Positions 12,102 through 24,479 of a stretch of 64,000 nucleotides of DNA are shown one piece after another. Position numbers and translations under genes: made by a program. Under the pieces are notes generated by a model. The model searched no databases. It was not told the DNA's origin and worked only from the letters and a program-made list of their open reading frames with translations. The DNA lies in NCBI GenBank assembly GCA_027924585.1, contig BSBM01000425.1, positions 186,001 to 250,000 of the forward strand, given 5' to 3'. Every line of letters starts with the position of its first letter. Position 1 is the stretch's first letter. The DNA is from Larix kaempferi (taxonomy: Eukaryota; Streptophyta; Pinopsida; Pinales; Pinaceae).

Positions 12102-13268
12102 GTGAAACACCATGCTAAACATTATACCATCATCGATGACACTTTGTATCATCAAGGAAAGGATTCTATCCTCCATCATTGTTTGACTCATGAAGAAGTA
12201 GAGTGTGTTCTTAATGATTTCCACACTGGGGCGTGTGGCAGTCACTTATCTGGGCTTGCAACAGCCCAATGCATTATGCGAGTTGGTTACTTTTGGCCTT
12301 CGATCTTCAAGGATTGTATGAACACCATAAAGAGATGTCACCCTTGCCAGGTGTTCTCTCAAAATGTGCACTCACATCCAGCACCCCTTCATCTGGTCGT
12401 CACCGTCAGTCCCTTCACCAAGTGGCGGGTGGATTTCATGGACGACAACCCAGCTTCAGCTGGGAGGCATCACCATATCATTGTGGTCATGGACTACTTT
12501 TCCAAATGGGATGAGGTCATGCCTATCGTAAAAGTCAATGTTACTACACCAGCCCACTTCTTATTCAATAAGATTATTACTCGGTTTGGTATTCCGAAAG
12601 ATATTGTCACTGACCATGGCAGTCACTTTCAAAACAAGATGATGGAGGATTTGTCTCTCAAGCTTGGGTTTCATCAAGAACATTCATATTCTTACTATCC
12701 CCAAGCAAATGGTCAGGTTAAAGCAGTCAATAAGTCTTTAAAAACCATTCTCCAATGTACCATCCAACAGAGCAAGAGCAACTGGCATATTATGTTATAT
12801 CCTGCTTTGTAGGCATATCGAAGCACAGTTAAGACTGCCACCAGGTTCTCACCGTTTCAACTAGTACATGGTGTAGTCTAGTCTACCGATTTAATGTGAA
12901 ATCCCTTCATTAAAAATAGCCATAGAGCTCCTCCTTGATATGTCAGATATTGAGCAATGTTTGATCCACCTTGAGAAGCTTGGCGAGCAGTGTCAAGATG
13001 CTGTCGTGGCTATAGATGCCAATAAGCATTGTGTAAAGGTTCAATATGATAGGTTTGTCCATCCCCGACAATATGTTGAAGGTGACTTGGTCCTCTTATA
13101 TGACCAGGTTAAAGAACCCCTGGGGTAGGCATGTTTAACCCCATGTGGTATGGTCCTTACATTGTGAGGCGTGTCCTTGAGAAAGGAGCCTACAAATTGG
13201 AATATTATGAAGGGAATGCCTTGAAGGAGCCTAGAAATGGGCTCTACCTCAAGCGGTATTACGCTTGA
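12102..13268 (+). pseudogene. Gypsy-1 integrase, catalytic Glu replaced
   Basis: The integrase that inserts the cDNA. It has an HHCC zinc-binding N-terminus (HH...H, then CHPC near 12335). The core holds KWRVDFMDD (first Asp, about 12430) and VTDHGSHFQ (second Asp, about 12610). The third catalytic residue is changed: the usual NGQVEA motif reads NGQVKA at about 12705-12722, Glu to Lys. After 12812 a stop interrupts the AYRSTVKTATRFSPFQL helix; the C-terminal domain continues at 12940-13268 and ends LKRYYA, as in Gypsy-3. Several frameshifts lie at 12880-12940 and 13128. Inactive. Confidence 0.85.
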
Positions 13269-13389
13269 GCTTCTAGCTTGAGCTAGTGCTTTTGTATACT
13301 ATTCTATAGTTTCTTATGTACATAGTTTAGATTTCTTTTGGTTTTTCAAGTCTGCTGATTCGCTTCCATTTGGTTGACATATGTCAACG

Positions 13390-16300
13390 GAATCTCCTGT
13401 GTTCTTGGGATTGCAGATGGTGGTAGCTGTAACATCCCGTAAACTACCAAAAGTTTAAAATTTTTTAAAATAGCAATAATTATCGAATTTGTTAATGCAG
13501 GAACATATACAATAGTTAAATCTCTTAACTAGGATAATTAATAACGATGACACGTCGAATTTCTTAGAATAAAATATGATGTTAGTTTTAATTTCTATTG
13601 CGGATTAAATGGATGCTAATCTCTTTAACGAAAGGCATTTTATGATCATAACACAAGAATACAATCTTTAGATCTGCTTACATTCTAAATGTAACTTTAT
13701 GCTGTACATAGGTTTGTATTATTATAATTGTCTTGATAATGTGCTGACAGTTTGTTTTGTATGATGACGAAGCGGTCCTACAAGGTACCCTGGGGTTTAC
13801 TTAGATACATTTAGCTAAGGCATTTGAATCTTGTTTCCATGTGCAGAACACAGGTGAGAAATTCTATGACAAACATGAGTTAAGTGTACATGTGTCTTTC
13901 AATTCAACATCAAAGTAATATGAGAATACTAAGTACTTCCTTGCGAAACAAGTTATTGGAGGTATGGATATTTTGGTTCCAATTCTAATTTACATGCTGG
14001 CTTACAAACTCTTCAATGAAATTAAAAATCGCATTGTCAATTTGTTTTTACATTACTATAATTATTATCTATGAAAAATCATCTTAATATGACTATTGTC
14101 ATTAACATCAAAAGGATGATACCAATGTCCAAATGTAACTCTAATTGAAAGCTTGTGAAAATAGTGTTTATACTATTTCAAATTGAACTATCATTATATT
14201 TTTGCATCAACAGAACTTTAGACTATCCTAAAGTCTCTCATTTATCATTTGATTAACATTACATAGTTTATATATGAAATATATAGTGATTATAGTACTT
14301 ATGCTATAATCTTAGCATTATAGTGTGTATCAACACCTTTTAAACTATACCTATAGTATCACATTTATCATTTTGATTAACAATATATTGCTAATATATG
14401 AAATATATAAACTTTACCCTATGACTATACATAAGCTATAGAAATGAAATATATATAATCTACCTTAACCATGCATTTTCACACCATACATTAGCATATA
14501 ACTATTATCACGATGCCTATATAAACCTTAGGAACTATTATGAATTGTGATCTATGAATCTAACAATGCAATGATTATAATGTTGACAGGGTATTAAAGC
14601 TTGGTACTTGGCATGCTTTCAAACTGGCAATGACACATCCTAGCATTAATGGCCCTCAACTGTTAAGTTAGATGGAAGCTTTGTTGGATGTCTCCACGTG
14701 ATTTTGTTTACAAAAAGCACCATATATTGTTGAGCTGTGCCATTGCACTAACCCTCGGTTTGCTAAATTGGAAACTTGGTAGATGCAACAATCAATGCAG
14801 TATTGATTGCAATGATCTCTCGAATCTCTGCGTGCCCAGCTAGCAGCTAATCCACCGTTCATCTTTACAAGATCTAGGGCTTGGAAGACACCCTAGTCTT
14901 TCGTTGGTAAGTAATGAGAAATTGTTTTCTTGGTCTTCATTGTTGCATTTAGTGGTAAGGTAGAAGAGCCAACCATGTTGCTACATTGTAGGGTTTAGAG
15001 TTTGCTGTGAGGAGGAATCCTTCCTCGGTTTCGAAGCTTAGACCTATGAGATAGATTTTATATGTCACAGGCTTATGATCTTGTGCAATATAGCCACGAT
15101 ATAGCCATTGTAGTTGTGAGGAGGTTCTTCTATCAGTTTGTTGAGTGTAATTCAAACTGGGGTTCGATTCTCCAACTTATGAAATAGTCTTCTGAGTTTG
15201 AACTTGTGTCTGCTACAAAAGCCATCAAGATTCGTTGTTTTGTTAGTGTGGGGTTTCTAATCCCAAGAGCTTCAATGCAAAGGTAAGTTTTTTATTATAG
15301 TAACAGTATTACTGTGATACTTACTTATATTTGCGTTTTACTAGTTTTTAATCTTTTCAAACTGTGACTGGCAGGTACTACTTCGTCGGAGGGTTTCTAT
15401 GAGTAGAACTTGGAATGGGGATACTACAACTACTTCCTAGTAAGTCACGGTGGTTCTTGAAACCTTGTAGGTGCCTTTGGCATGGTTTAGTTGGTGATTA
15501 CAGGGTTACGAGAGTTGGAAAATATACGACCCTATTCAGAGTAATGGTCGAGTGTTAAGTTTTAATGTTTTATTTTGATAAATGTTGTAAAGAGCAAAAC
15601 CCTCAGTATTTAGTTGTCATTCGGCTCTGAAGTGACTTGCTGCATCATTTGAAATGACTTCGAACTTGTGTTTGTACTATTGTTTATTAAGGGTAAAAAT
15701 CTATGTAGTTTTGAAACCTTGAAAGGTCTGCAATGTAAACTCTGTCGAATTTTGATATACTGTTGAACATGAAATCAAGAGCCGAGGGTTCACTTATTTT
15801 CGTAAGACAATGGCTCATCTTGTATTTAAATGTTTTTGTTTAAATAATGCTTGAGAAACCGTGTATAACTGTTGATTTGGTTTCGAGCAACGAATGTTGT
15901 CTCAGGTCGAGAGTAGTTAGTTGCTTGTCTGTTGGTAGATAAACCTATACTTCGTATCATTTTTGGAATCCAAGTTTAAAATAGTGATGTTGTAAAATTT
16001 GGTCTTTTGTATGTTTTGAAATGGCTAATGCCACAGTGTTCGATTTATTTCAATGAATGAAACCCTACTCTTTAGGTTTCGTTGGCAACCTTGCATGTAC
16101 TGAAAAATCAAGCTCGAGAACTGGGTCTTAACTTGTGCATGTAATGGGTTTCACACTGTGTATGTTTTCTTTTTAGGGTTGTAAGACATTTGTTAGACAT
16201 CGGTTTAGGATTTGGAAAATATGTCTACTATAACTTTAGAAATAATTGTCTATTGTTGCCATGAATGGCTTGATGAGAATTTTATTGAACTGTGCACTAC

Positions 16301-17965
16301 ATAAATGTTAAAATCTAGGATATGTAAAATCTTAGGTTTTTTATTTTATAGTGAAAGAATTTGTGTTAAAAGATTGCAATCTCTAACAAATCAAGATATG
16401 AGAAAAATGGAATAGTGATAACTGGTGATGAAATAATAAGTGTTTACTTATAACAAATATGTTTAGAGAATAATTTGCAGCTGCTATATTTCTTAGAATA
16501 TGAAGTGCTTGAAAACATTGGATTTATAATATTGAAATGCATATTATTACTATCTAAAATAGATGGAGTTGAATTGGAAAATATAGACCTATACAGAAAT
16601 AAAAGTGTTATTCTTTTATCATGAAATAGTGGAATACTATACATCTATTTACACTATGCTGTACTATTTCCTGAACTTTAGACATGATTGAAATGACAAA
16701 ATTTAACAAGAAATACTACTATGTTTAACTATTCATTCCAATGGCATTCTGCCTATCACTCATCTCTATTAATTGTACTTTTCTGTACTAGAGTACTATA
16801 TAGATAAAAGTATGGGAAAAATATAGAAAAGAATTTAATCATTCATTTAATTTACTTAAAACATATCATCTTTAAGTCAGAAAATAAAATAGTTTCTTCT
16901 GTATAACTGTAAATAGTAATTATACCATGCATAAGACATTTAACTGTAAACAAAAGTAAGAACAGTAGAAACTGGTTGACTGTAGGAGAAACAAACAGCC
17001 CAAGGAACCTGTTCCACCCAACCTATTCCTGAAGACAGCCAAATTACTTGCCTTAGGACCCCCAAGCCTATTAACTGAACCACCAGGATGAAGAATTTGT
17101 AGAAGCCTTAGTTCATCAACTTGCGGTAGAATATAAATTATCCAGTCATAAAGACTCAGCAGTCAAAGAGACCTGCACCAGCACCTCTGGTTTTCCTTCT
17201 CAGAATAAATAGTAGACTCACAATTGTACTCTCACATAGCCTCCCTATTCGAATCTCTCAGTGACCACCTGATACACTTGAGGAATATTTCTGCAGAAAA
17301 TATTGTAGGAGCTCCCTGCTCAATTCGAATTGCCTTATCTAGGCTGCCTAGGCCTTTTAGTGGTTAATTGGTCGTTAATGATATGACTACTCTCTTCCAC
17401 CCACCTGGGGGATAATGCCACAATTTTAGGGGTAGTTGTCCCATAACCAATAGCTAGTGGTGGAGTGCAAATGCTGCCATCTGTCCCATGCCTTCTAATA
17501 GCTTCCATTCCTCCTAGTGGGTCAATTAACACTTATTTAATAGTTCCCTTGGGTGTTTGTCTCCTATTTTAATTTATTTAATAATAATAATTAGTAATTA
17601 CAATCATCCTTGACCAAACTTGGTAATAATTACAAAATTTGATAATTATAATTTAACATAAAGTATTTCGCAAATAAAATAAATATTCTCAAAATTTGGG
17701 CAGGTGACACTAGCCGTCATTCGCAACAGTTTGCTTCCGTTGCTTGGATTATTTATTCGCCTGACCACCTAGTTGTGTCTTTAGGAGGTGCTTGTCTCGG
17801 TCCTACATCCAACAATGTGGTTGAGTACAGTGTTTTAGTTGAGCTACTTCGGGATGCTATTTCGCATGGTATCCAGTTTTTAGAAGTCCGCCTGGATTCA
17901 CAACTGGTTGTGTCTCAATTAAGTGGTCAGTACCATGTGAGGGATCCTACTTTTGTTGATGTATT
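13390..17965 (+). pseudogene. Gypsy-1 archaeal-type RNase H, split by a 4.3-kb insertion
   Basis: A second RNase H domain lies downstream of the integrase. The start (IADGG, about 13415-13432) is separated from the rest, which resumes at 17706 with TSRHSQQFASVAWIIYS. Next come TSNNVVEYSVLVELL (conserved Asn-Asn and Glu, about 17808-17850) and RLDSQLVVSQLSG (conserved Asp, about 17890-17930), then RDPTF. These D...NN..E...DSQLV landmarks mark the archaeal-type (type I) RNase H found as a second copy in some plant gypsy lineages. The 3' part is cut near 17966-18005 by the copia LTR. Gypsy-3 has the same domain in the same place. Confidence 0.8.
13433..17705. mobile_element. Unclassified 4.27-kb AT-rich insertion
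   Basis: This block separates two halves of the archaeal-type RNase H, so it is an insertion. It starts TGTAACATCCCGTAAACTACC and ends TTTGGGCA, so it has TG...CA ends. The flanks GGTAG and GGTGA could be a degraded 5-bp target duplication, but the match is poor. I found no long open frame, no direct LTR pair and no primer-binding site. A very long solo LTR or a gutted non-autonomous LTR element are both possible. Nothing else recognisable lies in it. Confidence 0.5.
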
Positions 17966-18588
17966 TGTAACTTTGGAATATATTCACTTGTATATTGTAA
18001 TTTTACTTTATTGTATCCCTAATGGAGATGTATTATTCCTCTGATTGGAAGTGTCTTCAGTTGTACTTGCAAGTGTCGCAAGTTATATTGTAAGTGTCGT
18101 AACTTATACTTGATGGGTTATTAGACCACCTTGATGGGGTCGTCCCTGTATGAGTCATGTGGGTAAGGGTTATTAGACCACCCTAGTGGGGGTCGGCTCA
18201 ATTAAAATTATGTTAAGTGGTTAGGTTGGGGCCGAACTAGTTGAGTAAATGTTAAGTGAAAGTAAAATTATAAATAGAGAGTGTGTCTCTCTCATTTTAC
18301 ACATTCTCTCATTCACTCACTTTGCATTAGTGAGAGAGAGGAGGAGTGCGCAAAAGTGGAGGAGAAGTAGCTGTTGCAGTCATCTATCTCTTGGGTTTGA
18401 TATTTGTGATATTTGTATTGGTGCTTATTATATCTCTGAGGAAGTAGCGGGGTTTTTCACCTTCTTGGTTTTCCCTGATGAAATGTTTTGTGTCTCTTGT
18501 CTCTTATTTCTTATGCTTGATATGCTGTACATGTTGTTCTTTCAATTAAGATCCTAGATCTATTGAATTAAATGATGAAAAAACAACA
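17966..18588 (+). repeat. 5' LTR of a copia element (left edge approximate)
   Basis: The right edge is fixed by the primer-binding site that follows. A clear TATA box (TATAAATA, 18269-18276) is followed by a CT-rich start region (gtgtctctctcattttacac). A near-repeat, 'gggttattagaccacc', occurs at 18113 and 18167. The left edge is uncertain (17966-18060), because the Gypsy-1 RNase H may continue a few codons past 17966 (EYIHL). Confidence 0.6.
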
Positions 18589-18600
18589 TGGTATCATATC
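18589..18600 (+). promoter_or_regulatory. Copia primer-binding site
   Basis: TGGTATCATATC matches the tRNA-iMet-type site TGGTATCAGAGC of plant copia elements at the first eight bases and the last base. It lies directly after the LTR end. Confidence 0.7.
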
Positions 18601-21290
18601 TATCTTGAAGGAAGGCATGGTATGGAATGTATGACACTTGCTGGACTTGTGACAAATTAGAAGCTAGGGCTTGATATAGAAAAAACTAGGCATCGTGGCA
18701 CTTTTGCTATAAATCCATTTTGGAGAAGGTTCAGGTTCTGAAACTTCTACAGGTCATATATAACATCCCCATCTACCTTCTTTCAAAAGAAAAACATCTA
18801 ATTCTCTGTACTTTTGTTTTTATGATCCGTAGAATCTAGGGTTTCTGCCTCTTCCAGATCTCAGTCATAAACAGGTGACCTAGGAAAAGAGATCACAACT
18901 TGGGATAGGAAGCTCCAAATGAAATTCTGTAAAAAGTGGCAGTAAGGAAATAGACCTGTGGGGTTGGAAAGAAAACATGTTAGGATACAGTAGGCCAAAG
19001 TTTCATACCCTATGGATTCGTAATTTCAGAGATGAACCCGAAACAATAAGGTACATATTTCTGTGAAATAGAATTGGATTTTGAGCATTCTCATTTTTGG
19101 CTTGTCACTGCTGCGGGAAATTAGGGTTTCAAAGAAAGTTGAAATTCTTGAAATAGTAGACCACGGATGGATGCTCCTCATCAAAATCAAAATTTAGAGA
19201 CCAAGATCGAATTTTTTGGTTGGGAAGAAGGTTGGGCTTGATCAAACCCTAGTTCGGGATTTTGATCGAAAAAGTGGAAAATTAGGGCTGTTGCAAAAGT
19301 TGAAATTTTTGGAATCTGAGACCCCAGCTAGAAGCTCCTCAAAAAAATCAAAGTTTAGAACACAAGATCAAACCTTTTCGATGGGAAGAAGACCGGGCAT
19401 TATCAAACCCTAGTTTGGGATCCTATCTAGAAGATCCGAAAGTTTCGAACGCAATTTTGAGGGGTCAAATTTTGGAGATTTCAAAATTGAAGTATACTAG
19501 CTTGATCAGCTCAGCAAGGCACATCTTTTCATCCAATCAGAAGTTTTAAATTCAAAGTTTGAATTTTTAGGGTTTCTCCAACAAACCCTAATCCAGCTCC
19601 AGATCCAATTTTAGCAAATCAAAGTGGATTGGGTTAATCCTAGAAGAAAATGAATTGGACATCTGCATAAGTGAAGAAGTTCCAGTTCCAGAGGGAGATG
19701 AGGCTAAGGACTTACATAAGAATGCTACAAGCAATCGCGACAGGTATGACTTGAGAAGATACAGGTATGTTTTTGAAATCTGTTCATGATTAAGGTTATG
19801 ATATGTTTGTCTTCATATTATTGAGGTTAGTACAATATTGATTAATTTTATACTTGTCTTATCACCCTAGCAAAAGTATGAATGCATGTGAATGATAGAA
19901 GACATTCATTGATTAGGGTTATGAAACTTATGATTGTACTAATGCACTGTGGTATTGTATGAGGATTATATTGTCTGCTAACATGAAAGGTACAAATCAA
20001 GTTCTAGATCAAGAACATATGACCATGATGACATGAAGACAAAGACTCATGGATCACACAAAAGCTCTACTTACAAGGTACATATAATTTGGTTCTACAA
20101 TGGTTAACTTATGAGTTATGCAGGTTACTAGCACAAGTCATTGAAGAGACCAAGAAGACATTGCTAGACATAACTAGCAAACATGATAACTAGGTATGTT
20201 TTTCCTATATCAAGTTAGAATCCTACCTTGTGTTAGGATCTTATACTTTTGTATGAATGATAATGATTATTCTTGAAAGTTAGAAGTTTAAGTAATCAAG
20301 GGTTTATGCATATTATGTTTCTTACTTTGATTGATGATATGACTAACCAGAAGAGTCCTATGGTCATATAAGAATATGCATGAGTAAAATAATACTAACG
20401 CTTGTGATGAATTACCTGTGTATGAAATGACCATAACCATACTTGTTTAAGATTATTTAGAATTATAATGTTTTGATAGTATTGAGTTTATACTAATGAA
20501 TGTATGATATCTTGAGGATGACACAATGATGACACTAGTGCACACTTAAACCTGCATAGTGGTCTAGGATGGATATAAGTTCAAGGGAAGATAATGAAGG
20601 AAGCAAAGATAAAGAGGGAGCACACTCCAGTAGTTCCCGCAAGGAAGCAAATATCAAGAGGGAGTCTACCCTACAACTAAACAAAGATAAGTATTTGAAT
20701 TGTCATTTATTATATATATGATTACTTAAATGATGCTTTCCAATCATACTTATGTTCCTAGATTTAGGATGTATATTATGCATGTTAGAAAAGTTGCATT
20801 AATGAACAAGATACTACTAATATGCAAGAAATGGGTAAGTGGCCTATGGTACTATAAAACATTCCATTTCTACTTATCTAGAATGAAACCTCTTTGCTAA
20901 CATGTTGGGAGTTGTGCACACTCTTAACAAATGTTCTGGTAGAGATGGAAGGCATTTAGAAAGTTACCATGTGAATACAGGATATGGATAAATGTTGTAT
21001 TGAAGCATTGGCTAAGATAATTGCATGACTGTATGACATATGTCTTTATGCATAAGAATTTGTTTTGAAAAACTATGAGAAGTTTCTAATCATGCAATTG
21101 AATTTGACTTGTAGGAAAGATTGTGTACAATCACCTACAAAAGAAGGACAACAACATTTGTTCTAGCAACGAAGTTTAAGAAAACTATCTATTAAATATA
21201 TTGAAGAATCTAAAGTTCCTAAGATCTGGGATGCAGTAATGGAAGAATGCCTGTTTGATGGACAATCTATTGAGAGTGAACTCAAGGCTT
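18601..21290 (+). mobile_element. Non-autonomous copia interior, exon-like gag pieces
   Basis: Homologous along its length to the minus-strand copia at 61.4-64.0 kb. After a leader with tandem units (19140-19440) comes a gag-like start (about 19620-19765) with ILEENELDICISEEVPVPEG, close to the copia gag N-terminus. Then short exon-like blocks follow, several bounded by AG and GT: one ends ACAG|GTATG near 19763, one lies at about 19990-20080, one at about 20123-20195 (GCAG|...TAG|GTATG), and one at about 21118-21255. The last reaches the start of RT (SIKYIEESKVPKIWDAVMEEC). No integrase or RT core is present. The block 20123-20195 may be a ruined zinc knuckle (Y.HKS...H). The right end near 21290 is not defined. 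Confidence 0.65.
19140..19440 (+). repeat. Tandem leader repeat, about 170-bp unit
   Basis: Two diverged units carry the same succession: 'gctcctcatcaaaatcaaaatttagaga...' then '...gggcttgatcaaaccctagttcgggat'. The second starts near 19331. The same unit is repeated in the other copia copy (63340-63660). Confidence 0.6.
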
Positions 21291-21463
21291 GATCTCCCTA
21301 GCTTAACATAAGTCTAGAACAAATAGGACAGAACACAAAATACTTTCCTATATCAAATAGAAGTGCAAATGGAAAGATAGATCGTTTACCTTAGATTTGT
21401 AGATCCATTTCTTCTTCGTTGATCCAATGCTCTAGCAGTGCCAGATCTCAAGCAGCTATACCC
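21291..21463. other. Junction DNA between copia and Gypsy-4
   Basis: No gene is visible. It separates the end of recognisable copia similarity from the presumed LTR edge of Gypsy-4. Confidence 0.4.
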
Positions 21464-22159
21464 TGTTGAACATATAACAGACCAAGAATAGTGAAAGCAT
21501 ACATTTCATATGATAGATCTAAGTTAACAGTTAAGGAGGAAAACTCTAAACATCATTAATGTGACAACATTTATGGAAAGAAATTGTATTAACTGTATTG
21601 AAAAGTGGAGAGTACAATAGAAAAAAGGATTACAACCATTTCCTTAATGTTGCAAGCTCCTTCCGACAAGCCATGCCAAAGCTCCCAGAGAGAAGTGGAT
21701 GTCTCCCAAGCTAGCATGCTAAATCTATTAAGCCTAATTTCACTAGCATAAGAGTACCATAGACTTCCCCCCTTTAGAGAGGGATAGGGCCTCACATATA
21801 TAGGGCTAAGTGGATAGGATATGGATAGGGTAGGTTGAGATATGGTGGGAGAGAGATAGGGGATCCTCCCTAGAGATTAGGAACTGAAGGCCAGCTCCCC
21901 CAATAGGTCACGGATAGGGATCCAAGTCAGAAAATATCGAGAATGAGCTCGAAGAAGCTATTTTTTCCCATTAACTGATTTCGTCGCACCCTGTAATGGA
22001 GCAAGGTGCGACGTCATAGGTTGCATGAGTGCAGTCTACGATGAACTCTCAGAACCTATCATAAAAGTAGTGATATCCTTCCCAGGTAAATGAATTTGCC
22101 AATGGAACTTCAAGGGTGTATACACTCGATCACACGATGGTGGGATTTTAGGTGTAACA
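21464..22159 (-). repeat. 3' LTR of Gypsy-4 (left edge tentative)
   Basis: In minus orientation it begins TGTTACACCTAAAATCCCACC, closely similar to the start of the Gypsy-2 LTRs. It is preceded by a polypurine tract, so the 22159 edge is firm. A TATA box (about 21796-21801 on the plus strand) is placed as in the related LTRs. The other edge is taken at TGTTGAACATATAACAGACC (21464) and is uncertain. Length would be 696 bp against 942 bp in Gypsy-2. Confidence 0.65.
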
Positions 22160-24200
22160 GAATGCCCCCCAAAGCATGAAGCTGTTGAAATATTGGACAG
22201 GTGAAATGCTTTGACAGAGAGAATGGCAAATGAATTGTCGGATGAAGGATGCTGCTGCAGTACAACTGACTCTTAACTGATAGTCTCATATGATGTACAA
22301 CATGGCTTCCGATGAATACAATGTAGATCCATGGTAGTAATGACCGACTGAACACAATCGTGGCTACTAGACACAAGCATAGATCCATGATGAGATGATA
22401 ACGCAACCACGACCAATACAAATGTGGATCTGTGTAATATGACTCAGATACAAAATCCATCGCAACTTGGGTAAAACATGACTCCCTAGGGTCTTCAAGC
22501 TGATCCCGCAATGATACGAATCTATCCATGTGATTATAAATGTCTTGATGTCGAACATGGTAGAAACCACTTGATTACCGGTCTTTTATGTATACCATTA
22601 ACAAGAGTGAGGGAAATCACCATTGATGTCAATGATTCCCAAGGTATCATAGTACATATCACCAAGTGTGAATAAATGAGTTCAAGTCAAACACAAGATG
22701 AAATCTTTCAATCAAGATTCAATGATGTAAACCCATGTTGAAAGTAAGGAACCTGCCATTGAGGCATGCAAGGCCAAGGTACTTGGTTGGTTTCTAGATT
22801 CAATGCTTGGATGATGAGCTGAAGTCGAGAAGGATGAATCCCTCAAAGGAGGGCCATGATGAACCCCCCATCATCGACACGAAACATGACAAAGGATGTG
22901 TAGAGTGGATCAGATGGTACAGTAACATGCGTGATTGACTCAGAGCAGACTGACATGATGGAAGGTGTACTGACTGTAGAAAATGAATAGTGAGGGTATT
23001 TTTGTACATGGGCATGGCATGACTTGGCAGTATTGACATGATGAGTATGACACTAACTTCTAATGCAATTGATGGTGGAAGATTTATTCGAATGACTTAA
23101 AGGAGTAACAAGACTTAGGAAGTAAGTGGAACTCAAAGAGAAACAGATGATCCAAGTACTGTATGCAAATGCAGATGAGTTCCATATTCAAGAATGACTA
23201 AGTACTACCACAGATAAAAGCGTAATACAAAAAATTTCCTTTTTCCCCATCATGAACGATGAGTGCATCATGTGTTTTTTACGAGCTGGATGAGGATAAG
23301 CAAATGCTCGGTATAGCTCATCTCATAGATGAGTCCAATCCAAAATATTTTCTAAACTTGGGATAGGAGGGGTTCGTCCCATGGTGGGCCCTTCAATGTA
23401 TGAATTTAACGAGTCCATAGAAGGTAATCTTGGTCGTCATTTCATGATTAGAGAGTCTGAAAAAGAACTAAAGAAGACTCCAACGGTCCATTTTCGTAAA
23501 TTTATCCTCATCGCCTAAAAAAGGGTAAAACAACGTGGGAGAGGACTCTCCAGTCATGATTGGCTGGAGTATACCTTTTTCATAAATAGTGCCCCCTGGT
23601 CCGAAAAAGGGGTAAACTATCACTAGGAAGATGACCATTCAAATTCTTTTACAAGCGTGAATGTGACAAGTTCACTTGGCAATCGTTTCGTATTTCGAGA
23701 GCCTGAAAAGGGATTAAAGATAGACTCTTGGGGGGTTCCTTTTCTGTAGGAGTTTAACGAGCCCAAAAAAGTGATAAATCATAACTTAGTAACGTATTCT
23801 CATAGTTTCAAGAGCACGAGAAAGAATAAAGAGTAAGATTGCAATCATTAAATAATTACAATCTAATGAATGAAAAGATAAATGAAAAATAATCACAAAG
23901 GGTGTTCATACTTGAGATGACCGTTCCAACACGAAAATGGCATAAAAAGACACTTAATAACTCCTACACACTTGGACACTAGGTCAAATAGTCAACCGAA
24001 TGTTCAAATATGATAAAATTGATCCAAACTATAGAAAATGGCATAAAGGCATCAAATATTTGAAAAAGGAATATTCCATTTTGTTTATAAATAGAAATAA
24101 AAACCAAATATAATTACCATTTTTTTACTTGTCAAATTTGGGAGGAATAGTGCCGTTTGGAGGCAAAACTTCACTTATCGATTCCGGGAGCTACGAACAG
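22160..24200 (-). mobile_element. Gypsy-4 3' interior, non-coding, with polypurine tract
   Basis: The polypurine tract (reverse complement CTTTGGGGGGCATTC) occupies 22160-22174. The rest aligns, same orientation, with the 3' interior of Gypsy-2 (46765-48560). Paired landmarks are 'atgtataccattaac' at 22590 and 47232, 'gtgtgaataaatg' at 22665 and 47308, the stretch at 23500-23580 with 48220-48300, and 'gtttaacgagccc' at 23750 and 48474. I see no long coding frame in it. Gag and pol are missing, so this is a 3' fragment. The boundary near 24200 is approximate. Confidence 0.65.
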
Positions 24201-24479
24201 CCATTTCACCCGCCGTCCAGAGCAGGTAAACCTAAAATTCATCCAACATAATTGTAGTGGTTTACATTTTTGAATTTCATTCATTTTTTGGGGTTTTGGC
24301 TTGATTTGGGAAGGGCCATTGTGCCCTCGGCTCGTCGAAGCCTGCCCTTTCAGGAACTATGACGAAACCGACTCATTGCAAATGTCGCATAGCTGGACTA
24401 CGACGACGTCGCACTATTTGCAAAAAAGGGGTGCGATGGTGACGACGTCCATCCCCAAATGCAAACCAAGCTAAAAAAG

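Larger units (their letters stand above)
4426..17965 (+). mobile_element. Gypsy-1, nested Ty3/gypsy retrotransposon, 3' end missing
   Basis: A plus-strand Ty3/gypsy element. The order is 5' LTR, primer-binding site, 1.7-kb leader, gag, protease remnant, RT, RNase H, integrase, archaeal-type RNase H. It is non-functional. Gag is split by a solo LTR and has lost its C-terminus with the zinc knuckle, most of protease is deleted, and stops and frameshifts occur throughout. The second RNase H is split by a 4.3-kb insertion. The 3' LTR is absent because a copia LTR begins near 17966-18060. Its LTR, leader and gag are clearly related to Gypsy-2 (45.8-55.6 kb, opposite strand), which fixes the LTR boundaries. 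The element body without insertions is about 7.5 kb. Confidence 0.85.
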
